Positions 1-7,432 of a DNA stretch of 11,248 bases are shown here, in pieces. The translations under genes were made by a program, and so were the position numbers. The notes under the pieces were generated by a model that saw nothing but the letters and a program-made list of their open reading frames with translations, had not been told where the DNA came from and searched no databases. Origin of the DNA: Alphaproteobacteria bacterium (GTDB lineage Bacteria; Pseudomonadota; Alphaproteobacteria; Rhizobiales; Xanthobacteraceae); NCBI GenBank assembly GCA_005883445.1, contig VAZL01000067.1, positions 2,087 through 13,334 on the forward strand, written 5' to 3'. How positions within the stretch are numbered: the first letter of the stretch is position 1; every line of letters starts with the position of its first letter.

Positions 1-327
1 GTGTCAACGGTGGTGAGGGGCGGCGACTTTCTCTTCGTGCGCGGCCTCACCGCGGTCGATCCGCAGTCGGGGGAACGCGTGCGCGGTACGACGGCAAGCG
101 AGACTCGGCAAATTCTTACCCACCTCAAGCAGCTGCTGGAGGCCGCCGGCTCGTCACTCGAAAGAGTCGTGAAAGTGAACGTGTGGCTGCATAGCATGCT
201 GGAGGCGCCCAACATGAACGAGGTCTATGCCCGCTTCTTTTCCGACCCGCCGCCCGCCCGCACTGTCTGTGGCGCACGCCTTCCCGACGGCGTGAAAGTG
301 ATCATCGAATGCACGGCGTTGGCGTGA
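1..327 (+). CDS. RidA/YjgF-family protein, probably 5'-truncated by the window edge
   Basis: RidA-family proteins are small trimeric enzymes that hydrolyse reactive enamine/imine intermediates; the RutC branch acts in pyrimidine catabolism. The visible 108 codons carry the family core: GGDFLFVRG, then VDPQSGE, the helix with SSLERVVKVNVWL, and the C-terminal PPARTVCGARLP followed by VIIECTA. The ligand-binding Arg of the PPAR motif (codon 87) and the conserved Glu of IIEC (codon 103) are present. The reading frame begins with GTG at base 1. Against the next gene it lacks about 26 N-terminal residues, including the first strand with its usual Pro/Tyr segment, so the true start probably lies outside the window; a real GTG start of a short variant cannot be excluded. 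The stop lies 4 bp before the next gene, implying co-transcription. The subfamily and the compound acted on are not known. Confidence 0.85.
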   Translation: MSTVVRGGDFLFVRGLTAVDPQSGERVRGTTASETRQILTHLKQLLEAAGSSLERVVKVNVWLHSMLEAPNMNEVYARFFSDPPPARTVCGARLPDGVKVIIECTALA

Positions 328-331
328 TGCA

Positions 332-739
332 ATGACCGAGAAGCTGCCACGCTCAGTTGTTGAACCGAAGAATCCCCGACTCAACGTCTCGCGCGGCGCC
401 AACCTACCCCATGTTCCCGGTATCCGCGTCGGCGACTACATATTCCTGTCGGGCATGGGTCCGATCGATCCACGGACCGGTGAGCGCAATCATGGCCCGA
501 TTGCCGAGCAAATCCGAACGACCCTTTCCAATATGCGACATATGTTGGAATCCGCCGACTCGTCGCTTGAGCGCGTCGTGCGCGTGCATGTGGTTCTGGC
601 CGATATTTCCCATATGGCGGAAATGGATCGCGTGTACCGCGAATTCTTTCCGGTTGACCCGCCGGCGCGCACGGCCTGGTCGATGCAGCTTCGGTTCGGC
701 AACGGTTGCGAAATCGAGTGCGTGGCGTTGGCAAACTGA
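332..739 (+). CDS. RidA/YjgF-family protein (second copy)
   Basis: A complete 135-residue RidA-like protein, close to the family's usual length of about 130. It shows VGDYIFLSGMGPIDP (33-47), the helix with SSLERVVRVHVVLAD (77-91), VYREFFPVDPPARTAW with the ligand-binding Arg at 113, and CEIECVA with the conserved Glu at 129. The ATG at 332 is the only sensible start, 4 bp after the preceding RidA stop; no strong Shine-Dalgarno is visible, so translation may be coupled to the upstream gene. The two copies are clearly related but quite divergent in the N-terminal third and around the C-terminal loop (ARLPDGVK versus QLRFGNGC), which suggests different partners or substrates rather than a recent duplication. 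A likely role is removal of an unstable enamine, imine or peracid product of the nearby ring-degradation enzymes; this is inference from context. Confidence 0.9.
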   Translation: MTEKLPRSVVEPKNPRLNVSRGANLPHVPGIRVGDYIFLSGMGPIDPRTGERNHGPIAEQIRTTLSNMRHMLESADSSLERVVRVHVVLADISHMAEMDRVYREFFPVDPPARTAWSMQLRFGNGCEIECVALAN

Positions 740-741
740 TC

Positions 742-759
742 GGCAAGCGGCTTCTTGCC
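742..759 (+). terminator. Short stem-loop directly after the RidA pair (weak terminator candidate)
   Basis: A perfect 6-bp inverted repeat, GGCAAG / CTTGCC, encloses the 6-base loop CGGCTT and begins two bases after the RidA stop codon. No T-run follows, so it is not a classical intrinsic terminator; it could stabilise the 3' end of the RidA message or be chance. An 8-bp palindrome ATTGCAAT lies at 777-784 in the same 156-bp gap before SBP1. Confidence 0.25.
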
Positions 760-895
760 ACACAAGGCGTATCTCAATTGCAATCAGTCCGCGATCGTGT
801 TCTGGTTTGCCGCTGACCGCGACTCGAGGGAGTGAGATTGTCGCGAAGTCGTGCCAGTGTTGACAACCCTACAGCCCGAGGCTTCAAGGCAGCGT

Positions 896-1921
896 ATGAA
901 AACTGCCGCACAATCCGCGCTTGCGTTGTTGTTGCTGCTTCTTGTCTCGCCGATTCCCGCTTCAGCACAAGGCCCCTTGAAGGTTAGCGTGGTGCTCAAT
1001 TTTGCGGCGGATGGCGGCGCGGCCGGATTCTACCACGCGCTGGAGCGCGGCTATTTCCGCGAGCTCGGCCTCGACGTGACCATCGAGCCGTCGAAAGGCT
1101 CGGCCGACGCCATCACACGCACCGCGAGCCAGGCGTCCGATATCGGGATCGGCGATATCTCGACGCTCGTCGAATTCGCCTCGCGCCGTCCCGAGATTGC
1201 GCCGAAGGCCGTTTTCATTCTTCACAACCGCTCGCCGCAGGCGGTGATCGCGCTCAAGAGCAGTGGTGTGGCAAAGCTCACCGATCTGCACGGCCGCATC
1301 CTCGGCCGGGGCCTGGCTGACGCGCCCTCGCGCATGTTTCCGGCGTTGGCGAATATTGCCGGGCTCGACACCAGCCGCATCGAAATTCGCCAGTTCAATC
1401 CGCAACTGCGCGACACCATGCTGCTCACGAAGCAAGTCGACGCGGTGACGGGATTCGATTCAACCGTGTTGTTCAACTTGAAAGCGAACGGCGTCGCCGT
1501 CGAAGACGCCACCGTCATCTATTACGCCGACAACGGCCTCGACGTATACGGCAACGCCTTCCTCGCCAACCCCGCCTTCTTGCAGGCGCGGCCGGACGCG
1601 GTCAAAGCCTTCGTGCGGGCTGCCGCGCGCGGCTGGCGCGATGCCATCTCCGACCCGGAGGCGGCGATGATATCGCTGGGCAGGCACAACACTCTTGCCA
1701 AGCTCGATATCGAGGCTGAACGATTGGCCTGGCTTGGTAGCCATCAGATCGTCACGCCGGCGACACGCAAGGACGGAATCGGTGCCTATGATCGCGAGCG
1801 TCTCGTCCAGAATATCGCTCAAGTCGGCAAGGCCTTCGGCTTGACGCGCATCCCGGAGCTGGCCGAGATTTACGACGACCGCTTTCTCCCGCCGCGCGAG
1901 GAGCGCATCCCGCTCAAATAA
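896..1921 (+). CDS. ABC transporter substrate-binding protein, NMT1/THI5-like (SBP1)
   Basis: A 341-residue periplasmic binding protein of the NMT1/THI5-like (SsuA/TauA/ThiY) type, which captures small N- or S-containing organic molecules for an ABC importer. ATG 896 was chosen over the upstream GTG 851 because it starts a textbook signal peptide: MKTAAQ, a Leu-rich core, and PASAQ with likely cleavage after residue 24. AAGG at 886-889 gives a 6-base spacing. The mature protein has the family's marks: LKVSVVLNF, ALERGYFRELGLDVTIEPS, ASQASDIGIGDISTLVEFA, an LTDLHGRILG loop, LDVYGNAF, and a C-terminal DDRFLPP. No ATPase or permease lies on the + strand, so it may use the core encoded at 5820-7423. 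It is more distant from SBP2 and SBP3 than those are from each other. The amidohydrolase follows 14 bp downstream. The ligand is unknown. Confidence 0.9.
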   Translation: MKTAAQSALALLLLLLVSPIPASAQGPLKVSVVLNFAADGGAAGFYHALERGYFRELGLDVTIEPSKGSADAITRTASQASDIGIGDISTLVEFASRRPEIAPKAVFILHNRSPQAVIALKSSGVAKLTDLHGRILGRGLADAPSRMFPALANIAGLDTSRIEIRQFNPQLRDTMLLTKQVDAVTGFDSTVLFNLKANGVAVEDATVIYYADNGLDVYGNAFLANPAFLQARPDAVKAFVRAAARGWRDAISDPEAAMISLGRHNTLAKLDIEAERLAWLGSHQIVTPATRKDGIGAYDRERLVQNIAQVGKAFGLTRIPELAEIYDDRFLPPREERIPLK

Positions 1922-1935
1922 GTCTCGTCACCGCC

Positions 1936-3468
1936 ATGTCCCTTCAATCTATTCCAGCCGGGACCACGCTGATCATCCGTGGCGGCCGGGCAATGCTGCC
2001 GCTCGCCGACTGGCACGAGCCGGATACGCTCGACATCGCGATTGCCGGAAACGAGATCGCCGGCATCGCGCCCCGCTTTGCCGCGGTCGCGGACGCCCCG
2101 ATCGAAGAGCTCGATGCGCGCGGGCATCTCGTGTTGCCCGGCTTCATCAATGCGCATTACCACTCGCACGACGTGCTGGCCAAAGGCACGCTGGAGGAAG
2201 TGCCGCTCGAAACCTGGCGTCTCTACGCGCTGCCGCCGCAATATCCGCCCCGCTCGGTGGAAGAGGTACGCGCGCGCACTCTGCTCGGCGCGCTGGAATG
2301 CCTGCGCTCCGGCATGACCACGATCCAGGACATGCTGACCCTCTACCCGTTCGAAAGCCGGCATCTCGATGCGGTCATGCAGGCCTACAAAGAGATCGGC
2401 ATCCGCGTGGTCTTCAGCCTGCAATACGCGGATCGCAAAGGCCTCGAAACCATTCCCTATTAGAAGGACATTTTTCCAAAGGACTTGCACCCGCTCCTAT
2501 CGAGCGCGGCCGAGCCGGAGCGTCAGCTCGACCTGCTCGCGCACTTCGAGAGCACGTGCCTCACCGCGCCACCGCGCCCGCGCGTGCATTGGGCGCTGGG
2601 TCCCTCGGCGCCGGAGCGTTGCTCCAGCGCCCTCATGGCGCGCACGATGGAACTTGCCCGCCGCTACGATATCCCGGTCTATTCCCACATCTACGAGTCG
2701 CGCGGCATGGCGTTGCAGGCCCGCCTCACGCTCCGCGAGCATGGCGGTTCGCTCATCAAGCGGCTCGCCGCCGAAGGAGCCCTCGATCCGCTGCTCAATC
2801 TTGCACATAGCGTCTGGCTCGCGCGAGACGAGATCGATCTTCTGGCGGCGACCGGCACCGGCGTGGTGCTCAATCCGCAAGGCAATCTGAAGATGAAATG
2901 CGGAATCCCGCCGATTCGCGCCTTGCAGGATGCCGGCGTGCGCATCGGTCTCGGTTGCGACAATTGCAGCTGCTCGGACGCACAGAACATGTTCATGGCG
3001 ATGAAGCTGTTCGCGCTCCTTGCCGCGGCGAGCGATCCTTTGCCTGGACCGCCGCAGGCCGCGGCCGCCTTGCGGGCAGCGACCGAGTCCGGAGCCGAAA
3101 GCGCGCGTCTCGGCCACGCCATCGGGCGGATTGCGCCGGGCTATAAGGCGGACCTGACGCTGATCGACATGAGCGACCCGACCTGGTCTCCGCTCAACAG
3201 CGCGGTGCGGCAGCTCGTTCATGTCGAGGCCGGGCGCGGCGTGCGCCATGTCATCGTTGATGGAGCTGTCGTCGTGCGCGACCGACGCCTCACGACGATC
3301 GATGAGGACGAAATTTATGATGCCGTCGAGGCGGTGATGCCCGGGTTCCGCCGGGACTTCGCCGCCATCTCCGAACGCGTCAAACGCTTGCAACCCTGGC
3401 TCGATGCGGCGCATCAACGCATGGTTTCGACCGAGCTCGAATTCGACCGGATCTACATTCCGTTTTGA
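1936..3468 (+). pseudogene. TRZ/ATZ-type metal-dependent amidohydrolase interrupted by an in-frame TAG
   Basis: One continuous frame of 510 codons encodes a cytosine-deaminase/chlorohydrolase-like (TRZ/ATZ) amidohydrolase, broken only by TAG at 2461-2463 (codon 176). Before it: VLPGFINAHYHSHD with the metal-binding HxH at 74 and 76, and the SGMTTIQD element (125-132). After it: VYSHIYESR (His251, Glu254), NLAHSVWL (His291), GLGCDNCSCSD (Asp342), and the C-terminal RIAPGYKADLTLID with VRHVIVDGAVVV. All expected ligand motifs are therefore retained. Reading through gives IPY-stop-KDIFPKDLHPLL; a single G-to-A change from TGG (Trp) would explain it. A restart at TTG 2485 has AAAGGA only one base away and would lack the HxH half, so it is unlikely to be an active enzyme. 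Family enzymes deaminate or dechlorinate heterocycles or cleave cyclic amides. It could be a recent pseudogene, a sequencing error or a suppressed stop. It starts 14 bp after SBP1. Confidence 0.88.
2461..2463 (+). other. In-frame amber codon within the amidohydrolase
   Basis: TAG at codon 176, between ...GLETIPY and KDIFPKDLHP.... The frame is identical on both sides (1936 and 2485 are both frame 1), so this is a nonsense substitution and not a frameshift. No pyrrolysine machinery is in the window, and nothing around it suggests programmed recoding. Confidence 0.95.
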
Positions 3469-3588
3469 CGGGCTCGGCCGTTGAATGATCGGCGCTGGCG
3501 GTCCCTCCCCCTGCAAGCGCGAGAAGAAGCATCGCGCCGCGTTTGGTCGTGCTCTCGCATTCGACCATCCTGGGCGCCGCAGGGGCAG
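3469..3588. other. Convergent intergenic gap
   Basis: 120 bp between the ends of two converging genes (amidohydrolase on +, ring-opening amidohydrolase on -). A bulged inverted repeat can be drawn (GCGAG...AGCA with TGCT...CTCGC, about 3522-3562), but it has a long loop and no T-run on either side. No convincing bidirectional terminator and no gene were found here. Confidence 0.5.
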
Positions 3589-4689
3589 CTACGATGCGGC
3601 GCGATCGACGATGAGCGCAACCGGTCCGCCGCCGTCCGGTCCCTGGTGCTCGGCGCCGCCGGAAACATAGATTTCGGCGTGCCCGACAAGAGCCGCAAGC
3701 GCCCCACAGACGAAGGCGCGCGCGTGGCGCGTGGCGGCGATGTCGGAATCGTCCAGCATGGTATGGCGGTGACCGCGCAGCTGTCCGTCGTGGCTGGCCT
3801 CGGCCTTGCCGAGCAGAGCAACGAGCCGTCCGCGTTGCGCCGGCGGCAGCTGCCCGGCGCTATCGAGACCGAGGCGCTTGAGCGCGGCGCGCACCGGCTC
3901 CACGTCGATCGCGTCGCCCATGACGGCATGATCGATCGAGAGCGGCCCCGACCAGGACGGCGACATGCCCATCACCACGATCTCATGGTTGATGAGTTCG
4001 ATGCCGGCCGAAGCGCTGGCGCGGCCGGACCACAGCGACCAGTTCGCCCCAATGTCAGTGTCGGAAAGCGCCGCCCGATCGATTTCGCCGAGCGCCACGG
4101 CGGCGCCGAGCGCGCTGGCGGCGCGCGACAGGCCCATGGACTTCAACGTGTCACGGGTGGCTACGGCGGCGGCGCGGCGGTCGGACTCGGCGACCCGCCT
4201 TGCGGTCAAGAGCGGACATTTCACCTGGACGAAATGCACGTCCGCCGCATCATCGATGCCTGCGTCGCGCATGGCCGCGCGCACGGCTGCGGCCACTTGA
4301 TCGACCTGGGGCAGCCGGCCGAGATGCTCGAATGGCAGTGGTGGGGTGATGGCGCGACCAATCGCGAGCGACGGGCCCTTTGTCCCGTCGCCCCCAGCGC
4401 GCTCGAACACCAGCCAATGGGGAGCCATGGCGCCTTCAGTGCCTCCAGACATGACGAGGCAGACTCGCGCCGCCTCCTCGGTCGCAAGATGCCGCTCAAA
4501 CAGCAAGCTCAACGCAAGCGTCGCGTGACCGCGAGACAAGTCGTTGACCAGGCCGTTGCCTTCGGTCTTGGCGAGCACCGCAATGACCCCTTTGGGATCG
4601 ATGCGTTGCGAAGCAATGGCCGCCTCAATGCCGCTCACGTCGTCGGGCGCGGAGGCCGAGATGCGATGGACGATGGCGCGGCGGGTCAT
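3589..4689 (-). CDS. Ring-opening amidohydrolase (cyanuric acid hydrolase/barbiturase family)
   Basis: This 366-residue protein matches the small AtzD/TrzD-barbiturase family, which hydrolyses the ring amide of cyanuric acid (giving carboxybiuret, then biuret) or barbituric acid (giving ureidomalonate). The family folds as three repeated domains, each giving a Lys and a Ser to a shared active site. All three pairs are visible: AVLAKTEGNG with Lys41 and VMSGGTEGAMAPHW with Ser81; VQVKCPLLT with Lys157 and ASASAG with Ser227; LLGKAEAS with Lys295 and YVSGGAEHQGPDGGGPVA with Ser343. The last motif also holds the family's structural metal-binding loop. No signal peptide is seen, so it is cytoplasmic. 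ATG 4689 is the earliest in-frame start; its Shine-Dalgarno is poor. It is the last gene of the - strand run, 69 bp after SBP2. The residues I can identify are shared by both activities, so the substrate (cyanurate, barbiturate or a relative) is not settled; hence no gene symbol. Confidence 0.92.
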   Translation of the reverse strand: MTRRAIVHRISASAPDDVSGIEAAIASQRIDPKGVIAVLAKTEGNGLVNDLSRGHATLALSLLFERHLATEEAARVCLVMSGGTEGAMAPHWLVFERAGGDGTKGPSLAIGRAITPPLPFEHLGRLPQVDQVAAAVRAAMRDAGIDDAADVHFVQVKCPLLTARRVAESDRRAAAVATRDTLKSMGLSRAASALGAAVALGEIDRAALSDTDIGANWSLWSGRASASAGIELINHEIVVMGMSPSWSGPLSIDHAVMGDAIDVEPVRAALKRLGLDSAGQLPPAQRGRLVALLGKAEASHDGQLRGHRHTMLDDSDIAATRHARAFVCGALAALVGHAEIYVSGGAEHQGPDGGGPVALIVDRAAS

Positions 4690-4758
4690 GGGCGACTGAT
4701 CGGCACGAGGCCGCTCTGGTGCGATGGGAGCCGCCTTGGCGCGATGCGGCGACCTGGC

Positions 4759-5790
4759 CTACATGTTGAGCTTGAGCGTGCGGGCATCCTTTGACGGCAG
4801 GAACGCGCGGTCGAACACATCCGCGACCGTCGGCGTGCCGGCAAGCCCGTAGGTCTCGGCCAGGAGCTTGATGGCCTTCGTCATGCGATCCGGTTTGATG
4901 TCGCCGATGCCGATCTCGTCGGTTTCCGGCGTCACGATATGAGTCTTGAACGTATAGAGGAGTCGCTGTTTCTCCAGCTCGCCGTTCATGAGCGGCTCGG
5001 TCTTCATCATAAGCGCAATCGCGGCGTCGGGCGCGGCGGCGTTCTCGATGATCGCCCGATTAAGCGCGCGGACAAGGCCGGCCACCGCCTTGGGCTTTTC
5101 CTTCAACAGCTTCTGCGAAACCATGATGCCGTTCGAGTAGAGGTCGACCCCGTAATCGGAGAAGAACAGCCAGCGGATATCTTTGTCGGGATCGACCTTC
5201 ATCCCGATCAGGTTGATGTAGCTCGTGACCGTGAACACCGCGGAGAAGTCGACCTGTCCGTTGAGCAACATCTGCTCCTGCAGGTTCGGCTGCATGTTAA
5301 CGACGGTCACCTTAGCCGGATCGATGCCGTTTATCTTGGCAAGCGGAGCAAACAACTGACCGGCCGAGCCGCCGGCAGGGGTGCCCATGGTGTGCCCAAC
5401 CACATCCTTGAGCGTCTTGATCGGGCTCGACGTCTTGGTGATCAGCGCGAAGGGAGGCCTGTTGTAGACCATATAGACCATGACGGGTTGCTCGCGCGGC
5501 TTCGTCCCCGCGAGCTGAATGATGGCGTTCATGTCGCCGAAGCCGGCGTCATAGGTGCCCGAAGCGATGCGGGTCACGGTCGCAGCCGAGCCCGTCCCCT
5601 GGTCGACATCGACGTCGAGACCTTCGGCTTTGAAATAGCCCTTCTCCTGGGCCCAGAATACGTAGGCGTGGATGCCCTGGTATTTCCAATCCAACGTGAA
5701 GCGGATCTTGGTGGGCTCCTGCGCAGCGGCGCCGGCGAGGGACAGCACGAGCCCGATGGCCAATGCGCCGAGACGACGTAGCAAGGGCAT
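4759..5790 (-). CDS. ABC transporter substrate-binding protein, NMT1/THI5-like (SBP2)
   Basis: A 343-residue exported solute-binding protein. The frame is open for another 741 bases upstream, but ATG 5790 is fixed by an AGGAG (plus-strand CTCCT at 5797-5801) 6 bases before it and by the signal peptide MPLLRR...SLAGAAAQ, cleaved near residue 23. Mature features are IRFTLDWKYQGIHAYVF, EKGYFKAEGLDVDVDQG, ASGTYDAGFGDMNAIIQLA, VNMQPNLQEQMLLNGQVD and DYGVDLYSNGIMVSQKLLKE. The same landmarks occur in SBP3 (TLDWKYQG/VLNWKYQG, GTYDAGFGD, NMQPNL, DYG.DLYSN), so the two are paralogues. It follows the permease stop by 29 bp and precedes the ring-opening amidohydrolase, so it is the natural partner of the adjacent ATPase and permease. 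The family binds aminopyrimidines, sulfonates, nitriles and similar small molecules; the ligand here is unknown but plausibly the compound degraded by the neighbours. Confidence 0.93.
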   Translation of the reverse strand: MPLLRRLGALAIGLVLSLAGAAAQEPTKIRFTLDWKYQGIHAYVFWAQEKGYFKAEGLDVDVDQGTGSAATVTRIASGTYDAGFGDMNAIIQLAGTKPREQPVMVYMVYNRPPFALITKTSSPIKTLKDVVGHTMGTPAGGSAGQLFAPLAKINGIDPAKVTVVNMQPNLQEQMLLNGQVDFSAVFTVTSYINLIGMKVDPDKDIRWLFFSDYGVDLYSNGIMVSQKLLKEKPKAVAGLVRALNRAIIENAAAPDAAIALMMKTEPLMNGELEKQRLLYTFKTHIVTPETDEIGIGDIKPDRMTKAIKLLAETYGLAGTPTVADVFDRAFLPSKDARTLKLNM

Positions 5791-5796
5791 ATGACG

Positions 5797-5801
5797 CTCC
5801 T
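5797..5801 (-). promoter_or_regulatory. Ribosome binding site of SBP2
   Basis: AGGAG on the - strand, 6 bases before ATG 5790. It decides the start inside a much longer open frame that overlaps the permease gene. Confidence 0.8.
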
Positions 5802-5819
5802 GTGGTTGCGGCGGAACGG

Positions 5820-6593
5820 TCAGCCCATCGCAAATTCGTCTTTGCGATGGGCCCATCCCGTCACCCGGACCTCGATGAATGAGAAGACGACGTAGAGTGC
5901 GACGCCGAGAACCGCGAGGATGAGGAGCCCGGCGAACACCAGCGGCACGTCGAAGCTCGAGCTCGCGATCATCATCAGGTTGCCGATGCCGCGATTGGAC
6001 GCGACCGTTTCGGCAATGACGGTGCCGACGAAGGCCTGCGTCACCGCCACCTTCAGGGAGGCGAAGAAATACGGCATGGTGCGCGGCAACCCCACATTTG
6101 ACAGAATGTCGAACTTGCTCGCCTTCAATGCCCGCATGACGTCCTCGAGCTCGGGCTCGGTGGTGGCGAGGCCGGTCGCGACGTTCACCACGATGGGGAA
6201 GACGCAAAGGATCATCGCGGTCAACACGGCTGGAATGGTGCCGGCGCCGAACCAGAGAACGAAGATCGGAACGACCGCGACCTTCGGAATGCTCGAGAAG
6301 CCGACGAGCAACGGATATGCCACGTCGTAGGCAAGCTTCGATGAGCCGACCAGGGCGCCGAGAAACACGCCGGCGAGGATGCCGAGGGCGAAGCCGACCA
6401 GCGTGGTATAGAGGGTCTGCAGCGCGTGCGGCCAAATCGCCGGCATGCGCTGTGCCAGCGTAACAACGATCTGGCTCGGCCGCGGCAGGACAATGTCCTT
6501 GATCCCGAACGCGACGCAGAGCAGCTCCCACGCCACGAAGAAGCCGATGATGAGCGCGGCCGAAGCGAAGCGCCGGCGCAGCTGCGGGTTCAT
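5820..6593 (-). CDS. ABC transporter permease (SsuC/TauC-like)
   Basis: A 257-residue inner-membrane permease of the binding-protein-dependent transport family, forming the channel for the importer. About six hydrophobic segments can be drawn (roughly 11-29, 62-84, 93-115, 118-140, 180-200 and 217-240). The cytoplasmic EAA loop that docks on the ATPase is at about 139-174: EPELEDVMRALKASKF, then NVGLPRTMP with the conserved Gly at 168. The N-terminal LPRPSQIV is typical of this subfamily. The start is set by AAGGAGA 7 bases before ATG 6593; the frame is open further upstream but that extension lies over the ATPase gene. Its ATG overlaps the ATPase stop (ATGA at 6593-6590), a sign of translational coupling. 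It is the only permease in the window, so it presumably works as a homodimer. Confidence 0.95.
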   Translation of the reverse strand: MNPQLRRRFASAALIIGFFVAWELLCVAFGIKDIVLPRPSQIVVTLAQRMPAIWPHALQTLYTTLVGFALGILAGVFLGALVGSSKLAYDVAYPLLVGFSSIPKVAVVPIFVLWFGAGTIPAVLTAMILCVFPIVVNVATGLATTEPELEDVMRALKASKFDILSNVGLPRTMPYFFASLKVAVTQAFVGTVIAETVASNRGIGNLMMIASSSFDVPLVFAGLLILAVLGVALYVVFSFIEVRVTGWAHRKDEFAMG

Positions 6594-6607
6594 TGCACCG
6601 TCTCCTT
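6590..6607 (-). promoter_or_regulatory. ATGA overlap and ribosome binding site of the permease
   Basis: AAGGAGA (plus-strand TCTCCTT at 6601-6607) sits inside the last codons of the ATPase gene, 7 bases before the permease ATG. That ATG shares bases with the ATPase TGA, so the two proteins are probably made in matched amounts. Confidence 0.8.
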
Positions 6608-7423
6608 CGCGGGGCGCATGATCAACTCGCGCAAGCGCTGGGTGAGCGTCACGAATTCGGGGTCGTAGGACAGCGCGATCGTGCGCGGCCGCGCAAATCC
6701 GACCACGCTCTCTTGGATGATGCGCCCGGGCCGCGCTTGCATCACACAGATGCGGTTCGCGAGATATGCGGCCTCCTTGAGATCGTGGGTGACGAGCAGG
6801 ACGGTCGGCCGCCGCGTCATCCACAGTTCTTGCATGATCCCCCACAGCTCCTCGCGGGTGAACTGGTCGAGCGCGCCGAACGGCTCATCGAGCATGAGCA
6901 GTTGCGGCTCGTGCACCAGCGCACGGCAGAGCGACGCGCGCTGCATCATCCCGCCCGAAAGCTGCCAGGGATATTTGTCCGCGAAGCCGGCAAGTCCCAC
7001 CTGTGCGAGCAGGGCATCGACGCGGTCGCGGAACTCGCTCCTGCGCTTGGCCCGGTACTCCTGCCGGAACGGCGCGACGATCTTCAAGGGCAGCATCACG
7101 TTGTCGCGCAGCGTGAGCCATGGCAGCAGCGTCGGGTTCTGAAATGCCATCCCGACCCGAACGGGCTCGGCTGTGACTTCACGCCCGGCGACGAAGACAA
7201 CGCCGCTCGACGCGTTAATGAGACCCGTCACCAGCTTGAGGATGGTCGACTTCCCGCATCCCGAAGGACCAACCAGCGCGATGAAGTCCCCCTTTTCGAT
7301 GCGCAGATCCGTCGACTCGAGCGCCCGCACCTCTTTGTCGCCGCGACCATAGGTATGCGTCACCTTCTGCAACTCGACGAAGGCATCGGCATGCGCGCGA
7401 GGGCTGGAAGCAGGAGCAAGCAT
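6590..7423 (-). CDS. ABC transporter ATP-binding protein (SsuB/TauB-like)
   Basis: A 277-residue cytoplasmic ATPase that energises the importer. All motifs are intact: Walker A GPSGCGKST (52-60), Q-loop around FQNPTLLPW (94-102), signature LSGGMMQRA (155-163), Walker B LLMLDEPFGALD (175-186) and the H-loop TH (212-213). FQNPTLLPW and LLVTHDLKEAAYLANRI are typical of the nitrate/sulfonate/taurine class of importers, in agreement with the NMT1-like binding proteins here. ATG 7423 is preceded by GAGG (plus-strand 7431-7434), which overlaps the stop codon of the SDR gene 9 bp upstream. It is coupled to the permease by an ATGA overlap. It is the only ABC ATPase in the window, serving one permease and up to three binding proteins. 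Confidence 0.97.
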   Translation of the reverse strand: MLAPASSPRAHADAFVELQKVTHTYGRGDKEVRALESTDLRIEKGDFIALVGPSGCGKSTILKLVTGLINASSGVVFVAGREVTAEPVRVGMAFQNPTLLPWLTLRDNVMLPLKIVAPFRQEYRAKRRSEFRDRVDALLAQVGLAGFADKYPWQLSGGMMQRASLCRALVHEPQLLMLDEPFGALDQFTREELWGIMQELWMTRRPTVLLVTHDLKEAAYLANRICVMQARPGRIIQESVVGFARPRTIALSYDPEFVTLTQRLRELIMRPAKETVQ

Positions 7424-7432
7424 CGCGCCGCC

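Noticed and set aside
860..865. TTGACA as a -35 box for SBP1
   Set aside because: No acceptable -10 follows at 16-18 bases (only CTTCAA), and the start codon would be reached almost at once.
851..895. GTG 851 as the SBP1 start
   Set aside because: It would put 15 polar residues before a textbook signal peptide that begins at ATG 896.
2485..3468. Separate gene restarting at TTG 2485 after the amber codon
   Set aside because: AAAGGA ends only one base from the TTG, and the product would lack the HxH metal ligands; a broken single gene explains the data better.
2497..3516. 339-codon open frame on the - strand opposite the amidohydrolase
   Set aside because: Antisense to the conserved C-terminal half of the amidohydrolase; no domain recognised.
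3527..3540. 14-bp match AAGCATCGCGCCGC also at 7418-7431
   Set aside because: A single GC-rich 14-mer shared once in 11 kb is compatible with chance, and one copy lies across a start codon.
3481..4794. 437-codon open frame on the + strand opposite the ring-opening amidohydrolase
   Set aside because: It is antisense to a gene with clear family motifs, its translation is rich in Arg/Gly/His with no recognisable domain, and long antisense frames are expected in GC-rich codon-biased DNA.
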